From the NCBI GenBank assembly GCA_937995655.1, contig CALKJI010000004.1:1-64000 (forward strand): DNA of 64,000 bases, written 5' to 3'. Within the stretch, counting starts at the first letter, position 1; each line of letters opens with the position of its first letter. The translations under genes and the position numbers were made by a program. Below are positions 24,788 to 33,751 of this stretch, one piece after another. Under the pieces are notes generated by a model, which saw nothing but the letters and a program-made list of their open reading frames with translations, did no database searches and was not told the DNA's origin. The stretch is from an uncultured Pseudothermotoga sp. (GTDB taxonomy: Bacteria; Thermotogota; Thermotogae; Thermotogales; DSM-5069).

Positions 24788-25894
24788 GTGAAATGTGAAG
24801 GTTGTGGTGCCCAAATTCAACATGAGGACGAAAGGAAACCTGGTTATATCCCCTTAGAGGTCTATACAAAAAGGAAAGCAGAGGGAAAACAGATACTCTG
24901 TCAGAGATGTTTCAGAGCAAGACATTATGGTAAATTAGAACCCATTAAGGTTTCTAAAGATTTTGCGCAGGAAGTGTTAAGGATTGTTGAGGATTTCGAG
25001 AGAGTAGTCTGGGTCTTTGATATCACAGACTTTGATGGAAGCTATGATCCATTTTTGGCCGAAACTTTGAAAAATAGCAAAAAAATAATTGTAGTGAACA
25101 AGATAGATCTGCTTCCAAGGGCAGTGTCGGTTCAAGAGATAAAAGATTGGGTTCGTAAGAGATTCGAAAATGAAAAGATCGAAGGGATTTATCTTACAAG
25201 CACGATTAGAATCTATGGTTTAAGAAAATTAGCGATCCATTTGAGTAATTTTCACAAGGTTCTCTTTGTTGGCGCAACAAATGTCGGTAAGTCCTCTCTT
25301 GTTCATGCCTTAACTGGGGCTGATTTGAGCATCACTCCCTTTCCTGGTACCACAATTAGCTTGATAAAGACAAAAATGGACAGAACTTTTATATATGATA
25401 CACCAGGAATAGTGACTGAACATAGAATTATAGATTTCCTACCGCCCGATTGTCAAAAAAAGATCACCGTCCAGAAACACTTGAGCAGAAAGACCTTTAA
25501 ACCCGAGAAAGACAAGGTACTTTTCATCGGTGGAATGTGTCGTCTTGAATTTGATTTTGACACAGAACTTTTACCGATCTTTCAGATATTTGCAAGTCAA
25601 GGTGTGAGATTTCATTTAACTGATCATAAGAAGGCAGATGAACTGTGGAAGAGGCATTATGGCAAACTCTTAGTCCCCCCCTGTCGACCAAAGGAGCCGT
25701 CTTTTGAATCTTTTAAGTGGCACGAGCGAGAGTTTGATCTTGATGTAGGTGAAGAGCTTGCTATCGCAGGACTTGGATGGATCAGTGTTAGGAGAGGTCC
25801 ATTCAAGTTAAAGGTGAGTTTACCAAAACAGATTATGGTGAAAAAGAGGATAGCCCTTGTCAACCCCTATAGAGGAGGTATGCAAGATGAATAG
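24788..25894 (+). CDS. yqeH: YqeH-type circularly permuted GTPase
   Basis: This 368-residue protein has an N-terminal treble-clef zinc finger (CEGCG ... CQRCFRARHY). A GTPase domain follows in permuted order: G4 NKIDLL, then G1 GATNVGKSS, then G3 DTPG. This order defines the YqeH/YlqF group, which acts in small-subunit ribosome assembly. GTG at 24788 is chosen since AGGTGAT lies 4 bases before it. A GTG at 24779 is possible. It overlaps pduL by 8 bases. Confidence 0.93.
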   Translation: MKCEGCGAQIQHEDERKPGYIPLEVYTKRKAEGKQILCQRCFRARHYGKLEPIKVSKDFAQEVLRIVEDFERVVWVFDITDFDGSYDPFLAETLKNSKKIIVVNKIDLLPRAVSVQEIKDWVRKRFENEKIEGIYLTSTIRIYGLRKLAIHLSNFHKVLFVGATNVGKSSLVHALTGADLSITPFPGTTISLIKTKMDRTFIYDTPGIVTEHRIIDFLPPDCQKKITVQKHLSRKTFKPEKDKVLFIGGMCRLEFDFDTELLPIFQIFASQGVRFHLTDHKKADELWKRHYGKLLVPPCRPKEPSFESFKWHEREFDLDVGEELAIAGLGWISVRRGPFKLKVSLPKQIMVKKRIALVNPYRGGMQDE

Positions 25895-26471
25895 AAAGGA
25901 ACCAGGCATCGTTGTCGGTGTGAGTAACAGACATGTACACCTCTCTAGAGAGGATCTGGATATTTTGTTTGGTAGAGACTACGAACTAAAACCAATTAAA
26001 GATCTTGGACAACCTGGTCAATACGCCGCTGACGAGAAAGTGATTATAGTAGGTCCAAAAGGGGCCATCGAACAAGTAAGGGTTCTTGGACCGGTGAGAA
26101 ATCAGACACAGATTGAAGTTTCCAGAACCGATGCCTTCAAACTTGGTTTAAATCCACCTGTAAGGGATTCTGGTGATATAGAGGGTACGCCAGGTATAGT
26201 CATAGTAGGACCAAAAGGTACGGTTGTAAAAAACAAAGGAGTCATTCTCGCAAAGAGGCATATTCACATGCATACGAAGGATGCAGAGCACTATGGAGTT
26301 AAAGACAAGGATATCGTGAAAGTTATTTGTGAAAAGAATGGGCGAAGACTTATCTTTGATGATGTTCTCATTAGAGTCAGTGAGAAATTTGCACTGGAGT
26401 TCCATGTCGATACAGATGAGGCGAATGCCTCTTTGTTGAACAACGGTGATCTTGTGTGGATAGTCTTGTGA
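25887..26471 (+). CDS. pduL: Phosphate propanoyltransferase PduL type phosphotransacylase
   Basis: This 194-residue protein has the PduL metal-binding motifs VSNRHVHLS near the N-terminus and KRHIHM in the second half, within the paired beta-barrels (RVLGPVRNQTQIEVS, then FALEFHVDTDEAN). It interconverts acyl-CoA and acyl phosphate, and in fermentative bacteria it can replace Pta to make acetate with ATP gain. No microcompartment shell genes or targeting peptide are present, so a free cytosolic role is likely. The ATG at 25887 follows GAGGAGG by 8 bases. Confidence 0.92.
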   Translation: MNRKEPGIVVGVSNRHVHLSREDLDILFGRDYELKPIKDLGQPGQYAADEKVIIVGPKGAIEQVRVLGPVRNQTQIEVSRTDAFKLGLNPPVRDSGDIEGTPGIVIVGPKGTVVKNKGVILAKRHIHMHTKDAEHYGVKDKDIVKVICEKNGRRLIFDDVLIRVSEKFALEFHVDTDEANASLLNNGDLVWIVL

Positions 26472-26656
26472 AAGTGATTTATCAAGGAAAGGGGTATCAT
26501 TTTGAAAAATCTTTGACAGTGAGAGAGCTTTTGAAAAAACTGAATCTAAATCCAGAGGAACACGTAGTTGTTGTCGATGGACAGGTTTATACAGAGGACA
26601 GGGTGATCAAAAAAGGTTCAGAGGTTGTCATACATAAAGTTACTTCTGCTGGATAG
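26456..26656 (+). CDS. ThiS/MoaD-like ubiquitin-fold protein
   Basis: This 66-residue protein has the beta-grasp pattern LTVRELLKKLNLNPEEHVVVVDGQ of sulfur carriers. It ends in TSAG rather than the GG needed for thiocarboxylate formation, so a carrier role is uncertain. GGTGAT lies 5 bases before the GTG at 26456. It overlaps the pduL end and the stop overlaps the next start (TAGTG). Confidence 0.8.
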   Translation: MDSLVKVIYQGKGYHFEKSLTVRELLKKLNLNPEEHVVVVDGQVYTEDRVIKKGSEVVIHKVTSAG

Positions 26657-27867
26657 TGGGTGATATGGTGATAAGTCCCGAGGTACTGGCGTACAAAAAG
26701 GAACTAATAGATTTGAGAAGGGAATTTCATATGTATCCAGAGGTTGGATTTGAGCTTTATAGGACCTCACAGAAAGTACAAGAGTATCTCGAAGATCTTG
26801 GACTGGAAATCAAACGAATAGCAAAGACAGGTGTTGTAGGGCTTTTGAAAGGTTCAAGGCCCGGAAAGACTATAATGCTTCGTGCCGACATGGATGCTTT
26901 GAATTTACAGGAATTGAACGATGTACCTTACAGATCGAGGGTTGATGGATTCATGCATGGATGTGGGCATGATGGCCACACAGCCATGCTTTTGGTTGCT
27001 GCCAAAATTTTGAAAAGTCATCAGGATAAGTTGTGTGGTAACGTAAAGTTTGTTTTTCAACCTTCGGAAGAAAAGTTTCCTCCAGGTGGAGCTATACCAA
27101 TGATTCAAGAGGGAGTTTTAGAAGATCCCCACGTTGATTATGCTTTTGGAATTCACCTGTGGAACTCTCTTGAATGTGGGCAGATAGGTTTGAGACCAGG
27201 GGCCATGATGGCTGCAGCCGATGAGTTTAGAATAACTCTGAAGGGTAAAGGTGGGCATGGTGCCTTACCTCACCAATGTAAAGATCCAATAGTTGGAGCG
27301 GCTCAACTGATCTTGGCTCTGCAGACAGTTGTGAGCCGCAAGATAGATCCATTGCAAAATGCTGTACTAAGTATTGGAAAAGTTCAATCAGGTAGCGCTT
27401 TCAATATCATACCCGAATACGCTACCATAGAAGGCACTACCAGATCACTCGACGAAACGGTGAGACAGACTATCAAGCAGGAGATACAGCGTATCACCCA
27501 TGGAGTAGCCATTGCAAACGATCTTGATTTTGAAATCGAGCATAAGCAAGGTACGGCTGTTCTTCAAAACGATGAGAGTTTGAGTGAGATTGTTATCGAA
27601 GTGGCTAAAGAGGTAGTGGGAGAAGGAAATGTAATCCTTGTACCCCCAACTATGGGCGGTGAAGATATGTCGTTCTTTTTGCAAAAGGTGCCTGGTGTCT
27701 TTTACTTGGTAGGGTCTGCTAACACAGAAAGAGCAATAAACAAACCCCATCATTCACCTTATTTTGATATAGATGAGCAATCCCTTCTGGTAGGCGTACA
27801 GATGCATGTCGAACTGGTTCTCAGATTCTTGAGGAAGCAAGATGATAGTTTTTCAAAAAATAGCTGA
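26656..27867 (+). CDS. M20 family amidohydrolase/peptidase
   Basis: This 403-residue protein has the M20D features RADMDALNLQE, HGCGHDGHTAML and PSEEKFPPGG, the lid domain (GKGGHGALPHQCKDP), and the late metal ligand region PTMGGEDMSFF with HHSPYFDIDE. Relatives deacylate N-acyl amino acids (hippurate or N-acetyl-diaminopimelate hydrolases). The substrate is unknown. The start is GTG at 26656 or possibly ATG at 26665. The 3' end overlaps the YdcF gene. Confidence 0.93.
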   Translation: MGDMVISPEVLAYKKELIDLRREFHMYPEVGFELYRTSQKVQEYLEDLGLEIKRIAKTGVVGLLKGSRPGKTIMLRADMDALNLQELNDVPYRSRVDGFMHGCGHDGHTAMLLVAAKILKSHQDKLCGNVKFVFQPSEEKFPPGGAIPMIQEGVLEDPHVDYAFGIHLWNSLECGQIGLRPGAMMAAADEFRITLKGKGGHGALPHQCKDPIVGAAQLILALQTVVSRKIDPLQNAVLSIGKVQSGSAFNIIPEYATIEGTTRSLDETVRQTIKQEIQRITHGVAIANDLDFEIEHKQGTAVLQNDESLSEIVIEVAKEVVGEGNVILVPPTMGGEDMSFFLQKVPGVFYLVGSANTERAINKPHHSPYFDIDEQSLLVGVQMHVELVLRFLRKQDDSFSKNS

Positions 27868-28591
27868 ATCCTTTTTGTTGCCACCTGGGTTCTTCGTAAC
27901 ATTATTCGTCCTTTTGGGTATCCTTTGGTACAAGAAGGCCAAAGGAAAAGCTTTATTAATGTTTCTTTTAGCTGCTGTATTTTACTTTTTGAGTAGTTTT
28001 ATTGGAGTCTATTTGCTTTTGTATCCACTTGAAAGAGCTTACAGTTGCATTGATTCTCAAGATGTCGAAGCGGTTGTTGTGTTGGGTGGAGGAATTGTGA
28101 AAACCCCTGATGGCTATCAGTTGTCGATTTACAGTATGGCTCGTTTGTTGAAAAGCCTGGAGCTCGCTAAAAAGCTGAATTTGCCTTTGATTATAACCGG
28201 TGGCAGACTTCCTGGGGTTGACCACTTACCCGAAGCCGAGGTTATGAAACAAGAAGCAGTTTCTCTCGGTTTTGATATTGATAGAATCTTTGTTGAACCA
28301 TCGGCGAGAACAACCAAGGAAAATGCCTTTTATACCAGCGCACTCCTCAAAAAAATGGAATTAAAGAAGGTTTTCCTTGTAACCTCGGCTGTTCACATGG
28401 TGCGCGCTGTTTATTCTTTTGAAAAGGCAGGAATATTGGTGGTACCATGCCCAACGGCTTTTTTGTATGATCATTCAAAGATCAAGTGGATTGATCTTTT
28501 GCCCAACAGAGAGGCTTTGAATGCAAACCTTTCAAGTATTCACGAATATTTTGGATTGATTTGGTACGAAGTCACTGACCTTTTCCATTGA
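27842..28591 (+). CDS. YdcF/DUF218 (ElyC-like) membrane protein
   Basis: This 249-residue protein has two N-terminal membrane helices (about residues 13-55) followed by a DUF218 domain: VVVLGGGIVKTPDG, ITGGRLPG, EPSARTTKENA and VTSAVHMVRA. Proteins of this type (ElyC, SanA) affect envelope and lipid carrier metabolism. It overlaps the M20 gene by 26 bases. It is the last gene of the unit starting at 24086. Confidence 0.88.
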   Translation: MIVFQKIAESFLLPPGFFVTLFVLLGILWYKKAKGKALLMFLLAAVFYFLSSFIGVYLLLYPLERAYSCIDSQDVEAVVVLGGGIVKTPDGYQLSIYSMARLLKSLELAKKLNLPLIITGGRLPGVDHLPEAEVMKQEAVSLGFDIDRIFVEPSARTTKENAFYTSALLKKMELKKVFLVTSAVHMVRAVYSFEKAGILVVPCPTAFLYDHSKIKWIDLLPNREALNANLSSIHEYFGLIWYEVTDLFH

Positions 28592-28593
28592 TC

Positions 28594-28622
28594 TTGATTT
28601 TTCATCGCACTGTTTGTATAAT
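28594..28622 (+). promoter_or_regulatory. Promoter of tRNA-Thr(CGT)
   Basis: TTGATT (28594-28599), 17 bases, then TATAAT (28617-28622), 25 bases before the tRNA. It may also drive tilS. Confidence 0.8.
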
Positions 28623-28647
28623 CTTATTGCAAAATACAGTCAAGTGA

Positions 28648-28723
28648 GCCAGCGTAGCTCAACCGGCAGAGCGGCGCATTCGTAATGCGTAGGTTGGGGG
28701 TTCGAGTCCCTTCGCTGGCTCCA
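28648..28723 (+). tRNA. tRNA-Thr (anticodon CGT)
   Basis: The acceptor GCCAGCG pairs with CGCTGGC. The anticodon stem GCGCA/TGCGT encloses TTCGTAA, giving anticodon CGT. The T-loop is TTCGAGT and CCA is encoded. tilS starts 23 bases later without an obvious terminator between. Confidence 0.96.
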
Positions 28724-28746
28724 TATTTTTATTAGAAGGTGTTGTT

Positions 28747-30084
28747 GTGCCCCTTGACCAATTTGAACTTGAAGTTCTCAAATTTATTGAACGCCACCAG
28801 CTGATCACTCCCAATTCAAAGGTATTAGTAGCCATCTCTGGTGGTCTAGATTCTGTGAGTCTTCTATATGTGATGGTGAGACTCCGCAGATTTCTTAATA
28901 TCGAAGTGTATGCAGCTCATCTGAATCATATGATTCGTGCAAACGCCACGAGAGATGAAGAATTTGTGAAGGACCTGTGCAATAGAATGGGTATAAAGCT
29001 CTATACAAGTAGAATAGACGTACCAGCCTTTTGTGCAAAGGAAAAGACCAGTATAGAAGAGGGAGCTCGCATTTTACGTTATGAGTTTTTGGAAAAGGTT
29101 TTACGAGACTCTGGCTCTGATTTTCTGGCCCTTGGGCACAATTTGAATGATCTTGCCGAGACTATTCTGTATAGATTGATAAGAGGAACGGGTTTAACAG
29201 GTCTTGTGTGCATGTACCCAAAGGATGGATACAAGATTAGACCCTTTTTGTACTTTAAAAGACAGGAAATAGAGTCTTATGCAAAGAGAAACTCCGTTCC
29301 CCATGTTGAAGATGAGACTAATCTTGACTTGATTTACACGAGAAACTATATACGTCACAAGATATTACCTATGCTCAAAGATCTGAACAACGATATGGAA
29401 AACACACTCAAGCAGGTGCATTTTTCGGCCATGCTGCTCAAAAAGCACGTTTCCAACATCATAGAAAAATACAAAGATAGAGTGTACACTTTCGAAAACA
29501 GAATTGTTTTTGACTCAAGTAGGATGGACGAATTCGAAATAGTGGAAATTATCAAATCTTGTCTTGAAAGATTTCATGTGCAGGTCAACTACAGGCAAAT
29601 AGAACAAATAGTATCGAGTTTGCACAAGAGTTCATGGACTATTCATGTTGGGAAGGGAGTCATGGTCAGAAAGGGCTTTGAGTTCATAAGTATTGAGACG
29701 GCACATTCTGTTGTTCAGAGTCTGGAAGTTGCACAAGAAGGTACATACAGTTTCAATGGATGGCTCTTTGAACTGGCAAGGAAGGTCTTATCAAATAAAT
29801 ATATTTTCGTTGATCCACTCTCTACGACGATAAGAATTCGCCATAAAACTGATAGGATATTAGGCAGAAAGTTGAAAGACATTTTCATAGATTGTGGAAT
29901 ACCACAGTTCTTGAGGGATGAGATACCTATTGTTTGTGTACAAGATCGGATAGCCTGGATTCCTGATATCTATCTAAACAATAGTTTCAAAGAAAAGAAA
30001 AATAATCTTCTTGTTTTGAATTTGCTGAATGATCCATACAGTTGTATACTTAAAGAGAGAAGTGAAAGGAGGAAAAAAGTTTGA
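28747..30084 (+). CDS. tilS: tRNA(Ile)-lysidine synthase
   Basis: This 445-residue protein has the PP-loop SGGLDSVSLL near residue 30, AAHLNHMIR, and the ALGHNLNDLAETILYRLIRGTG segment typical of TilS. A helical middle and a C-terminal TilS domain (KLKDIFIDCGIPQFLRDEIPIV) complete it. It modifies the wobble C of tRNA-Ile(CAT) to lysidine. GTG at 28747 is the start. It overlaps ftsH by 4 bases, the tilS-ftsH linkage common in bacteria. Confidence 0.96.
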   Translation: MPLDQFELEVLKFIERHQLITPNSKVLVAISGGLDSVSLLYVMVRLRRFLNIEVYAAHLNHMIRANATRDEEFVKDLCNRMGIKLYTSRIDVPAFCAKEKTSIEEGARILRYEFLEKVLRDSGSDFLALGHNLNDLAETILYRLIRGTGLTGLVCMYPKDGYKIRPFLYFKRQEIESYAKRNSVPHVEDETNLDLIYTRNYIRHKILPMLKDLNNDMENTLKQVHFSAMLLKKHVSNIIEKYKDRVYTFENRIVFDSSRMDEFEIVEIIKSCLERFHVQVNYRQIEQIVSSLHKSSWTIHVGKGVMVRKGFEFISIETAHSVVQSLEVAQEGTYSFNGWLFELARKVLSNKYIFVDPLSTTIRIRHKTDRILGRKLKDIFIDCGIPQFLRDEIPIVCVQDRIAWIPDIYLNNSFKEKKNNLLVLNLLNDPYSCILKERSERRKKV

Positions 30085-31961
30085 ATGGAAATCGTCCAAA
30101 TTATATATCTTTGATCTTTGCAGCTTTAGTAATACTCTCGCTGTTTTGGCTTGTGAGATCTTTTTATTTTGAAAGCTCAGCACCATCAAAGATGAGCTTT
30201 AGTGATTTCATACAAATGGCTTATGAAGAACCAACAAAAATCGCAGAAGTGATCATAAGAGACGACGGTATGCTCAGGGTTACAACCAAACGTGGTGAGT
30301 ATTATGAAATATACGCTCCTTGGTTCAATCAAGATTCACAAACTATAAAAATTCTCAGTCAGAAAGGTGTTCGAGTAACTGGCGAAAAGGGTGTAAGCAG
30401 TTCCTTTTGGATCAATGTAGTTGGTAATGTGATCTTCATTGGTTTTTTGCTTTTCATGTTTTTTTTCATGATGCGAACGGTCTCTGGCAGAAATAACCAA
30501 GCCTTCACTTTTACTAAGAGTAGAGCACAGATGACTAGACCAGGACAGGGCCGTGTTAGTTTTAACGATGTCGCTGGCGTGGATGAGGCAATAGAAGAGC
30601 TTAGGGAAACGGTCCTCTTTCTAAAAGACCCGAACCGATTTGCAAAAATAGGTGCGAGGATGCCAAAAGGTATTCTGCTTGTTGGACCACCCGGTACGGG
30701 TAAGACCTTGCTTGCTAGAGCTGTTGCAGGAGAAGCAAATGTACCATTTTTTCACATCAGTGGTTCAGATTTTGTTGAGCTCTTTGTCGGAGTGGGTGCC
30801 GCTCGCGTTCGCGATTTGTTCAACCAAGCTAAGGCAAGTGCACCATGCATAGTGTTCATAGACGAAATAGATGCTGTTGGAAGGCACAGAGGAGCAGGTC
30901 TTGGTGGAGGCCATGATGAACGTGAACAGACTCTAAACCAGCTATTAGTAGAAATGGATGGTTTTGATATAAGACAAGGAATCGTTGTAATGGCTGCTAC
31001 AAACAGGCCTGACATTCTGGATCCGGCCTTGTTAAGACCTGGGAGATTTGATAAAAAGGTAGTCTTAGACACACCGGATGTGAAGGGAAGAGAAGCTATA
31101 TTGAAAATTCACATAAGGAACAAACCTTTGGCGGACGATGTAGATGTGAAGGTTTTGGCTCAGAGAACAACGGGATTTGTCGGTGCAGATCTTGAGAACC
31201 TTGTGAATGAAGCGGCGTTACTGGCAGCAAGGGATGGCAGAGAGAAGATAGTTATGGCAGATTTTGAAGAAGCCATAGATCGAGTCATTGCTGGACCGGC
31301 AAGAAAATCTCGCGTGATAAGCCAAAGAGAAAAAAGAATAGTAGCATATCACGAAGTGGGACACGCTATTGTATCGAGTCTTTTGCCAAATGCGGATCCT
31401 GTGCACAGAATATCTATCATTCCAAGGGGCTACCGAGCTCTTGGTTACACGCTTCAGCTGCCTGCAGAAGATCGCTACCTTGTGACAAAACAAGAACTTC
31501 TGGATCAGATAACAAGTCTTCTTGGTGGAAGAGCCGCTGAAGAACTCATTTTTCAGGAGGTTACAACCGGTGCGGCTTCAGACATTGAAAGAGCAACAGA
31601 GCTTGCGAGAAGAATGGTCTGTCAATTCGGTATGAGCGACAGGCTAGGACCTCTGGCTTGGGGTAAATCAGAGCAAGAGATATTTCTAGGTAAAGAGCTT
31701 ACAAGGATGAGAAATTACAGCGAAGAGGTTGCAAGTGAGATCGATGAAGAAGTGAGAAAAATGGTCAGTGAATGTTACGACAAGGCAAAAGAGATGCTGA
31801 CTAAGTACCGTAAACAACTTGACAAATTGGTTGAGCTCCTTCTTGAGCGTGAGGTTCTTGAGGGTGAAGAACTGCGAAGAATTTTGAAAACCGAACTTGG
31901 GGAGGAAATGGTGAATCATGACGAACTTGGAGCAACTACGCGGAAAGAGCAAAACAGTTGA
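30081..31961 (+). CDS. ftsH: ATP-dependent zinc metalloprotease FtsH
   Basis: This 626-residue membrane protease has two N-terminal membrane helices flanking a periplasmic loop (about residues 8-130). The AAA domain has Walker A GPPGTGKT (202-209), Walker B FIDEID and the SRH ([18 protein letters not shown]). The zinc site is HEVGH (His424) with the later acidic ligand region [12 protein letters not shown]. It degrades unstable cytoplasmic and membrane proteins. AGGAGG lies before the TTG start. The thioesterase gene begins inside its last 44 bases. Confidence 0.97.
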   Translation: MNGNRPNYISLIFAALVILSLFWLVRSFYFESSAPSKMSFSDFIQMAYEEPTKIAEVIIRDDGMLRVTTKRGEYYEIYAPWFNQDSQTIKILSQKGVRVTGEKGVSSSFWINVVGNVIFIGFLLFMFFFMMRTVSGRNNQAFTFTKSRAQMTRPGQGRVSFNDVAGVDEAIEELRETVLFLKDPNRFAKIGARMPKGILLVGPPGTGKTLLARAVAGEANVPFFHISGSDFVELFVGVGAARVRDLFNQAKASAPCIVFIDEIDAVGRHRGAGLGGGHDEREQTLNQLLVEMDGFDIRQGIVVMAATNRPDILDPALLRPGRFDKKVVLDTPDVKGREAILKIHIRNKPLADDVDVKVLAQRTTGFVGADLENLVNEAALLAARDGREKIVMADFEEAIDRVIAGPARKSRVISQREKRIVAYHEVGHAIVSSLLPNADPVHRISIIPRGYRALGYTLQLPAEDRYLVTKQELLDQITSLLGGRAAEELIFQEVTTGAASDIERATELARRMVCQFGMSDRLGPLAWGKSEQEIFLGKELTRMRNYSEEVASEIDEEVRKMVSECYDKAKEMLTKYRKQLDKLVELLLEREVLEGEELRRILKTELGEEMVNHDELGATTRKEQNS

Positions 31962-32319
31962 TGTTGTAATCGATGAATCATGCCGCTGGGATGAAGATCA
32001 TGAAATGAGCTTGCTTTCTCTTGCCAGTACGTCTGGTCTGAGTGCATTGGTTTTTCACACTGCGTACGAATTGATACAGCCGTTCTTGGGGAAAGAAGAG
32101 ATTTCGGTGCTAGTGGAAGCAAATATCCGTCACATCACACCAGTACACATTGCACAGAGATTGGCGGTTGGTGTTAAAGTGATCGATGTTGTGAACAACA
32201 AAATTAAGCTGCGTGGAGTTATCATGAAGGGAGAGACAAAGGTACTGGAAGTTGAGTTTGTCAGAGCGGTGATTTCCAAGAACTACCTCAGGAGGATCCC
32301 TATTGAGAAGACCCCGTGA
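31918..32319 (+). CDS. FlK-like hot-dog thioesterase
   Basis: This 133-residue protein resembles the fluoroacetyl-CoA thioesterase (FlK) group of hot-dog proteins. HTAYELIQPFL contains the conserved Glu, NIRHITPVHIAQRL the conserved His, and the C-terminal half forms the expected beta-strands. Most bacterial members have unknown acyl-CoA substrates. The ATG follows GGAGG and GGTGA-like sequence inside ftsH. It overlaps ftsH by 44 bases, which implies coupled expression. Confidence 0.85.
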   Translation: MTNLEQLRGKSKTVDVVIDESCRWDEDHEMSLLSLASTSGLSALVFHTAYELIQPFLGKEEISVLVEANIRHITPVHIAQRLAVGVKVIDVVNNKIKLRGVIMKGETKVLEVEFVRAVISKNYLRRIPIEKTP

Positions 32320-33751
32320 CAGAAAATCCTATGGTGAGTTCTACATCGTTAAAGAATTTAAGTCTACTGAAAGAACCGTTGAAGACATAAATCTTGAGGG
32401 CGACCTGAGGGTTGCCCTTATTTTTCCAAATACTTATGAAGTGGCAGCCTCGAGTCTTGGTTTCAATCTGGTGTGGAAATGGTTCAACAAAATCTCACAA
32501 GTACGATGTGAAAGATTTTTCTTTGACAAGACTTTCGACAAGTTCTATTCACTGGATACACAAACGCCACTCGATGAGTTTCCTGTATGGGCATTTATCA
32601 TGCATTTTGAAAACGACCTTCTCAACGTCCTTTGGCTGTTAAAGAAAAAGGCAGTACCTGTTTTCAACACAGAGAGGAGAAACTTTGACCCACTCATCAT
32701 CTTTGGGGGAGCCTTGACGTACACCGATCTTCCCATTTTCAATGCAATAGCAGATGTCATCTTGCATGGTGATTTCGAAGCTATGATGAAGGACTTACAA
32801 GAAGTTCTTGCTTACGAAAGTCGTGAAAGACTTGTTGAGAAAATCTCACGGCTTGATTTTGCTAGTGTGCCAGTACTCAGAAAGGATCCAAGAACAGTAG
32901 CTTTATCTGATAACATAAATTTCTTGGTACCTTCGAGCCCTTTGATCTGTACAAAAGGAGAGTTTGCCAACCGCTTATTGGTAGAGATAGAACGTGGATG
33001 CCCTTGGAATTGCAATTTCTGTATGATGGGCGCATTGAAAAAACCGGTGAGGTTTCTTGATCCTCAGATCCTCAAGGAAATATTAAAAGATCACAGATTC
33101 GTTGGATTGATTGCTTCCAACGTCACAGATTATCCATGGTTGGATGAAATAATTCCTTGGTTTGAAAAGCAAAAAATACAGCTTTCCTTTTCTTCATTGA
33201 GATTAGACAAATTGAATGAAAATTTCCTAAGATTCTTGAAAAAGAATCAACAAAGCTTCACCATAGCCCCAGAATCGCTGAGCAGTAGAATTCGAAAGAT
33301 ACTGGGCAAGAACTTTACCGATGAACAAATATTAGATGTTCTATTGCGAGCAAGAAGGATAGGTTTTGACGAAGTCAAAATGTACATGATCTATGGATTA
33401 GACGAAGAAAATGATCAAGATCTAAATCAGATTGCAGATTTTGTTAATGAAGTGAGAAGGATGGGCTACAAGCAGATTAAACTCTCTTTCAATCCCCTGG
33501 TTCCAAAACGTGGTACGAAAATGGAAGTACGTAAGATGCAAGATCTCAAGATTCTCAAGGATAAAATGAAGGTGATAAAAAGACTTTTAAGCCGGAATGC
33601 TAAGGTTCTTTTTGAAAACCTAACAGCATCTTATTTGCAGTATCGAATAAACAGTGCCGATGAATATAATTCTTGTGAATTGATTCAGAGGCTCGAGGAC
33701 TTGTCGATGAACAACAATCTGATGAGAAGTTCACTGGATTATTCTCTCTGA
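32303..33751 (+). CDS. B12-domain-type radical SAM protein (TIGR03960-like)
   Basis: This 482-residue protein has an N-terminal cobalamin-binding-like domain (VALIFPNTYEVAASSLGFN, then IIFGGALTYTD). A radical SAM core follows with CPWNCNFC (C233, C237, C240). APESLSSRIRKILGK and FDEVKMYMIYGLDEENDQD are typical of the core. It resembles the uncharacterised family whose members are often joined to a DUF2344 domain. Here no DUF2344 part follows. The TTG start has AGGAGGA upstream. Its end overlaps the convergent patatin gene by 21 bases. Confidence 0.88.
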   Translation: MRRPRDRKSYGEFYIVKEFKSTERTVEDINLEGDLRVALIFPNTYEVAASSLGFNLVWKWFNKISQVRCERFFFDKTFDKFYSLDTQTPLDEFPVWAFIMHFENDLLNVLWLLKKKAVPVFNTERRNFDPLIIFGGALTYTDLPIFNAIADVILHGDFEAMMKDLQEVLAYESRERLVEKISRLDFASVPVLRKDPRTVALSDNINFLVPSSPLICTKGEFANRLLVEIERGCPWNCNFCMMGALKKPVRFLDPQILKEILKDHRFVGLIASNVTDYPWLDEIIPWFEKQKIQLSFSSLRLDKLNENFLRFLKKNQQSFTIAPESLSSRIRKILGKNFTDEQILDVLLRARRIGFDEVKMYMIYGLDEENDQDLNQIADFVNEVRRMGYKQIKLSFNPLVPKRGTKMEVRKMQDLKILKDKMKVIKRLLSRNAKVLFENLTASYLQYRINSADEYNSCELIQRLEDLSMNNNLMRSSLDYSL

